Below are positions 58,561 to 64,000 of a stretch of DNA of 64,000 nt, one piece after another. The position numbers were made by a program, and so were the translations under genes. This DNA comes from Clarkia xantiana subsp. parviflora (Eukaryota > Streptophyta > Magnoliopsida > Myrtales > Onagraceae). The notes beneath the pieces were generated by a model that saw nothing but the letters and a program-made list of their open reading frames with translations, was not told the DNA's origin and ran no database searches. Position 1 is the first letter of the stretch; each line of letters begins with the position of its first letter. Location of the stretch: positions 39,254,819 through 39,318,818 of the forward strand of contig JAPTYO010000008.1 of assembly GCA_036873135.1 (NCBI GenBank), read 5' to 3'.

Positions 58561-61078
58561 TCAACCCAACGCCACGTTAGGGACACCCGCAACAACGGCA
58601 TCTATACATGCCTCCAGGACAACATCACCATGAGACGTACCTTCCACTATACGTGGCTCACCATCATCATCGAACACTAACTCGTATTCACGAGTATCAG
58701 CCTCAACAACAGCAGGGGCACTCGCCTCAACAATCGGGGTGGCATCCACCACAGCAGCAGGAGGAACGATCTCGTCCTTAAGACGTAAAGCAGCCACATG
58801 CCCAAAGACAAAAGTAGAATACAGACCCAATTGATCAAAGCTTAGATCGGGGGCAAGGGAATATACCTGCTTAATAAGACCCTCAATGAAGTCATACAAC
58901 ATCTCATCGGCTCCTGCTCAGATATCCTCAAGATAAGACTCAGAGGCCTTCTACTCCGCAACTCCTTCAACCTTGCTCTCCTCCTGAGCCTTCTCCCTCA
59001 CAGCCTGCAAGGCAAGGCTATGTGCCTCTCCATCCTCAACAACCTTCTTCTGAAGGGCAGCAAGTTAAGACTCGAGCGCAACAACTCGAGCCTGACGAGA
59101 AGAACTCTCCGCCTTCAAATCAGCGACCTTCAACCAAACAATCGCGCTCTCTCCTTCGCGCTCTCCGCCTCATGACAAGCAATCTTGCACTTATCCTGGA
59201 CGCCTTCTTCTCCTCCGCGAGTTCAATCGCGAAGGAGGAAAGGTTCGCCATCTGAGCGGCGACCTACATAAGTAACACAAAGCTAAAAAATAAACAAGTG
59301 ATGACAACACTGAAAAACATACATACAAGTTATAAAAGAGTAAAGAGAAATACTCACAGGCGCAAAACTCGCCAGAGCACCCTCAGCATACGACTGCGGG
59401 TCCTCAGGTTTGCTAGGACGAAATCTCGATCCACAGGAGGGATAATCCACTGAAGAACGCGTACCCCCGCCTCGAGGGTAGTTAAACTGGCCTCCTTGGG
59501 GAAACAGGGTCCCCCAACAGCAAAGGGTGCCCACTCCTCACCAGCAATAGAGTCCTTCCCAGTACAAACCAAGTCAGCACGGGTGAGTGCAGCAAGAGGT
59601 GGAAAACCTATGAACATACACAAAGGATAAACAAAAGACGCAAATACAACAAGTATAGCAGTGAAATAAAGTCAAGCAACATACCTGAGCAGGGAGTACC
59701 CTCCTCCGACGTCCGGTCCCTCTACCGGGGGGGGGGGGGGCAGACATACTGGGAGTACGAACCGGGCCTTCAAATCCCTTTCCCTTTCTAAGGGGAGTCT
59801 TCGACGCTTCGCCTCCTCTAGATTTTGAGCGTTTAGGATCGCTCGAGGGCCGCACGTCAGAGTCAGGACGTTTCACCTTAGCCCGAGGCGGAGTATCAAC
59901 TGCAGCAACACGCTCGGTCACGAGTGGGGACCGACCTACAAAAGGAACAAAGCAAGATTAGAACAAAAATGTGATACATAGACAAGGAAAACAATCCTAC
60001 AAAAACACAACTTACTCGCACTTCCCTTCCCGCGTCCAGGCTTCATGCCCTGGAGCACAGTGGAAACGTCCGTACGGCCACTCCGCACTGGAGGAACAGC
60101 ACCACCCGTAGAACCCGCCTGCAAGCGCGAAGTTTTTCCATGACACCAGCCTACATCACAACACAATGAAGTTATAAAGACTCACAACATACCGAAGGAC
60201 CTCCCGAAGGAGGTGTGCAAATCCCAGTCGCGCGCAAGTCTCGCTCCATCACGCGATGCAAAGCCCTATAGGTGCACGCCTTGTGCGCCCGATATATCAC
60301 TTTCATCCGTGCTTTTTCCGACTCAGTAAACTCGCAAAAAGTTGGCACGGGATCAGTCTTGGTAATGCAAACGATAGGCCAAGTTTCCACATGTCATTGG
60401 TAAATAAATAATGCTTCTTCCAACGGCCTTTGGAACGGTCGACAGCAGTAACAAAACGAAGGGTAGTATCCCACTTCACCTCCCCCAGTCCCAAGGTAGA
60501 AAAATTGTCCCCTTCATCTAAGGTCAGCGGACAGAGATGGAACACAAACTAGACACATCCGGGCGCTGGAGCCGGAAGAAGCAACGGAAGAGCAGAGTCG
60601 AGTAATGCCACGACTGCTGATGGTATAACACTCGGAAGCAAACCCAATACCGGAGGCCGGAGGGTGCAAGATCGAGAGGAGAAATCCTATAATAGCGACA
60701 CAATCTACGCAAGTCCCGACAGTAAGGAAAGCACAGACCCTCTCGAATCTGGGAGGTATATACGGCAGAAAACTCCGTCGGAGGCACAGTAGGTGTCCCC
60801 ACATCAGCATCTCTAACGACATCAAAGGGAAAGAACGCCTCTACCAAGGGGTGAAGCCCAGAATGATCGACATAGATTTGATAATCGTCTCGTTCCAGCA
60901 CATTACCAGCAAATTTCTGGATAAGATCTCCTGATTCCGAGTTAGGCTCCGACTCGGGGGAAGAGTATATATCCTCAATGGTCTCTGGCCCAGACGACTC
61001 CGGATCATCCGACGCAGGATCCGATTTTGAAATAGAACAATGTCTAACTAAGGGAGTTGGAATATGGGACTTACTCAT
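58561..61078 (-). pseudogene. Antisense multi-exon gene of element D, Transposase_28-like
   Basis: Likely start at 61078 (MSKSHIPTPLVRH). Exon 1: an acidic Ser/Glu linker (SSPESEPNSESGDLIQKF), then the domain GLCFPYCRDLRRLCRYYRIS, PLDLAPSGLRYWVCFRVLYH and STLLFRCFFRLQ. A slip near 60540 leads to EVKWDTTLRFVTAVDRSKGR and WKKHYLF, then ESEKARMKVIYRAHK and MERDLRATGICTPPSG. Further exons: GWCHGKTSRLQAGSTGG (about 60150), KRPDSDVRPSSDPKRSKSRG (about 59850), ADLVCTGKDSIAGEEWAPFA to ALASFAP (59611-59354), a coiled coil starting VAAQMANLSSFAIELAEEK (about 59262), and a C-terminus with LSFDQLGLYSTFVFGHVAAL ending at 58561. Introns have GT/AG borders (donors GTAAGT, GTATGT, GTGAGT). Same exon order as in B. 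Cellular role unknown. Confidence 0.7.
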
Positions 61079-62653
61079 ATTGATAAACCCTGCGAGTCGA
61101 GAAGGTAATCCTAAGGTCAGACGCGCCAACTCCTCACCCTACAACTCCTATAAGGATACAACAACAATCTATTCAACGCACGCGCATATATTCATCGGGA
61201 TAACATCTACTACTACAATGCAACGAACATCCCCCACTCGGGGGCAACATCGTACTCATAAACCTATAAGTTTTCAATTACTACATAGCGAACATCCTCT
61301 ATACGGGGGCAACTCTATGTCAGTAAGGGCCTCGTCCCAACACTTATACGTTTTACTTATGTGTATGCCCAATTGTGCATGTCTATATGAACCTATATGC
61401 CCGCGTGCACCTACACACGTCTACGCGCGACTACATACGTCCGCACACACCTACATATGTTCTCACATGATTATATGTGTCTATACATACCCGTGTGTGT
61501 CTATACTCACTCATGCATGCCTATGCACACCTACGTACACTTACATGCATATACGTCCACGTGCATGGCCTAAGGTGAACATCTAAGGTAATTGATGCAA
61601 AACATATTCATGACGTTATTATCTATATGTCTATGCTATCTAACACATGTAGGATATGGATACATCCATACATACTTGGGGACATACAAAATTCAATTAT
61701 GGCTACATACATCACTATGCCATCAAGTATATACATACGTATCATGCCAACATATCAAGCAATCAAGGATGACAATCAATATGGAAAGTAACACTTCTAT
61801 CCTATACATACTAGAGCTAAAACACTTAGCCATTTTTATGCTATTTTTTACATAGAGAATTGTGTTAGGCATTTCATCAAACACCATGTGGGCATGAATA
61901 GTCAAGTTTCAATCAAGACAAGGAATGATCAAATCGAAGCAAGTAAAGGTGCCTACATACCTGGAAATGGTTTTAATCAACCCCGAATCCGAATCACCAC
62001 AAAAATTGAGGTCGGAAGCCCCGTTCCCGCCGCCGGAGCTCATGTCGCCGATGACCCGCCGTGTGCCGCCGTCTCCGCCGTCGTGGTTCCTGTCGCCGCT
62101 AGTCTCACCACCACGAGCTGGTCCCTCCGGTGAGTTGTGGTTGGCCGGTGATGAAGGAGTGTGGATGGATGAGTAGCTTGGGTGCTAAGTCACTTACTCC
62201 TCAAGAAAAGGGAGAAGGCAATTTTGAAATGTGGAGGTAAGTGAGGAGTAATTTTCATGCTCTCCCTTTTTAATATATACATGTGGGTAATTCCCTATCA
62301 TCTCCATATTTTTTCTAACTCTTTTGTATGGGTTATTGACACATACATATACTTATACACCCACGTGTGCACATACATGCTTACACGTATACCCGTTTGC
62401 ATATCCATGTCACGAGTCTATTATCATGATCCCGACATGCATATACTTACATCCCCATTGTTATATACTTATAAATGATCATATCTACATGTTTACTATC
62501 GTGACATTGTACCCCTATTAAACGAAGGGCGGGACACGCGACATTGAGGCCCACGCGCCGACGGACGGTAATCCACACCAAGGTAACACCCGAACTTAAA
62601 TCGAACGTATACTCTATCGAAAATAGAGTCAAGCAAGGGTCACGTAGTTACTT
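61079..62653 (-). promoter_or_regulatory. Upstream region of D's antisense gene
   Basis: 61340-61580 is a tract of CACRTAC-type low-complexity sequence, with a similar tract at 62330-62450. On the minus strand a TATA-like TATATATTAAAAAGG (near 62266) precedes a GC-rich block (62005-62120), which could be a 5' exon ending at a GTATGT donor near 61960. No sense-strand gene is supported. Confidence 0.4.
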
Positions 62654-63088
62654 GACTCGGGGGCAAATGATGGTTATACGTTCGATTCGGGTTCGTTTAT
62701 AATTATTCGGACTTCGCATACAAGTCAAACCCACTAAATGGTCCCAAAATAATCACCCGCAAGTTTAAAACGGCCCCAGGTACGCGCGTGCGTACCCCGA
62801 GCATAGGACTCGTCCGGATTGTTGAGACAATCCGGAGGTCGGGATTGTCTAACAACCCCGACCTCCGGATTACGTCTAGAAATGCGTGTGACTCCTATAT
62901 ACGCGCGTACGGCACGTGTCGGACTCTCCGACGTCAACTTCTTAGTCGTCCACATCCGGTTCACTTTTTCACAATTAAACCGACGTTGGACCGTTCAAAA
63001 ATCGGTCTGATTTCAAGGTGTTTTATAAACAGGGGCCTTGATAATTCATTTCACAACTAAGTTGACGCCGAAGCTCTGACCTCTCTCT

Positions 63089-63128
<40 letters not shown>

Positions 63129-63318
63129 ATCCTAATTTAAGCTTCGGAGAGAACTCATTGCACTCCACCTCCCTCCCCCCTCTGTGTTGTGTGCGATACT
63201 GCCCCTCGTGCAGGTATCTGAAGACGCACGTATCCCGGCACGTGCGAAGACCCGCTACCTCGACGATCCGAAGCGCATACATCAAGACCCGACTCTCCAT
63301 CGAGTGTAGGATGCAACA
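62654..63318 (+). repeat. PPT and 3' LTR of element D (LTR from 62668)
   Basis: PPT GACTCGGGGGCAAA, then the LTR from TGATGGTTATACG to GGATGCAACA. TATA box TTTTATAAACAGG is near 63020. The 15-bp inverted repeat is kept (62829-62843 and 62857-62871). A CT microsatellite of about 34 bases (63092-63125) expands the R/U5 part relative to the 5' LTR. Confidence 0.92.
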
Positions 63319-64000
63319 CATACTCTTTACAAATAGAAACCTTATTGAGCAAACCATCGAAAGATATACAATAATCTCGCATAAGTCCTGTCAGATACAG
63401 AGTGGTTAACTCCTCCATAGCATCCTCATAAAATGACTCAGAGAAGCAAGCAGTGATAGCACGAATGTATTCGGACCAAGACAATTCCACAACTGAAATT
63501 CCTCGAGTTTTCATATAGGATTGGTGCCTCTGTAAAGCATCACCATCCAAATGAATAGCAGCATAACTGAGTTTCAGATCCTCAGGAGTTTCATCCATCG
63601 CAAAGAAATGATCGCACCTGTACAGCCAACCTTGCAGATCCTTGCCATTAAAGCTAGGAAACTCAACCTTGCCAAAACAATCTGGTCGTTGCTGCTTAAC
63701 TTAATTAGAAGGTGGATTAAATGTGTCTCGCTCATCTCGATTACGCTGTGGCATAGATCCACTAGCATTGAGATTCCCAAACCTCTGAAGAATTGCTGCT
63801 TGTTGAGCGGCACACACTGTTTGCTGAGCTGCGAACTCTACTTACTGAGTCGCAATTGTCGCCACCATATTACGAAGATCATCCATGGATATTTCCATTG
63901 ATGACGTCCTATCAGTAATCTCATCATCTCTATTGAAGACTCGCTGGACTGCTTTGTCCTGATCACGAAGCTTTGCCTCCAATTTCTTCAGATCCTGAGC
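63319..64000 (-). pseudogene. Ty3/gypsy gag N-terminus (element E, piece 1)
   Basis: Minus strand from the window edge: KLEAKLRDQDKAVQRVFN, SMEISMDDLRNMVATIATQ-stop, then PSN-stop, then DCFGKVEFPSFNGKDLQGWL, YRCDHFFAMDETPEDLKLSY and YEDAMEELTTLYLTGLMRDY, ending KVSICKEY at the D insertion. The next residues (AVSIFLRGLATEIR) are at 53026. This is a chromovirus-like Ty3/gypsy gag with at least two in-frame TAA stops. It continues beyond the right edge. Confidence 0.88.

Larger units (their letters stand above)
53032..63318 (+). mobile_element. Tat-like RT-less LTR element D (Gag-PR-Gag2 plus antisense gene)
   Basis: A 10287-bp element flanked by CATAC (53027-53031 and 63319-63323), inserted in E's gag. 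LTRs are 53032-53655 and 62668-63318, and PPT GACTCGGGGGCAAA is identical to B's. It has the same plan as B: gag, protease, second gag-like domain, repeats, and an antisense spliced gene. No RT or integrase motif was found between the LTRs. Confidence 0.92.

Noticed and set aside
9826..64000. Endogenous pararetrovirus
   Set aside because: All RT and gag remnants pair with LTRs, PBS and PPT of Ty1/copia or Ty3/gypsy type; no movement protein or viral coat motif was seen.

Overview
This window is plant nuclear DNA, most likely from a eudicot, though nothing in it fixes a species. The evidence is a cucumisin-type subtilase gene with plant-style introns, Ty1/copia and Ty3/gypsy elements using plant-type primer-binding sites, a CACTA transposon with a Transposase_24 gene, and a Helitron. 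Only one ordinary host gene is visible. Almost everything from about 9 kb onward is nested transposable elements.

Layout. (1) 1-3621: a Ty1/copia element (G) on the minus strand. Its gag-pol frame is open for 994 codons and runs off the left edge. (2) 3895-8314: a minus-strand subtilase pseudogene of five exons, with an 8-nt deletion right after the catalytic His and its 3' half missing from the window. (3) 8.9-9.8 kb: an LTR-like repeat. (4) 9826-64000: one degenerate minus-strand Ty3/gypsy element (E), cut into three pieces by insertions. A copia element (F, plus) occupies 10084-51893 inside E's reverse transcriptase. A Tat-like element (D, plus) occupies 53032-63318 inside E's gag.

Inside F lie a second copia (A, minus, 11299-19832), a CACTA element starting at 19833, a non-autonomous Helitron (24388-27233), a second copy of the LTR-like repeat ending at 29419, and a 17.4-kb insertion (C, minus, 29671-47106). 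C itself carries a related element (B, plus, 33306-42946). The order E>F>C>B is supported by target-site duplications at B (CTTCT), C (CATAT), D (CATAC) and F (GCAGT/ACAGT), and by coding sequence that resumes on the far side of each insertion.

The most interesting content is the family B/C/D. These are Tat-like LTR elements with no visible reverse transcriptase or integrase. B and D have the order LTR, Gag1, retropepsin, second Gag-like domain (Gag2), tandem repeats, an antisense multi-exon gene, LTR. The antisense protein carries a domain resembling the 'putative gypsy type transposon' family (Transposase_28). Introns at matching places in B and D suggest it was, or is, a real spliced gene. 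C keeps the tandem repeats and part of the antisense gene but has no recognisable gag. All three are decayed by stops and frameshifts and would depend on a partner for reverse transcription and integration.
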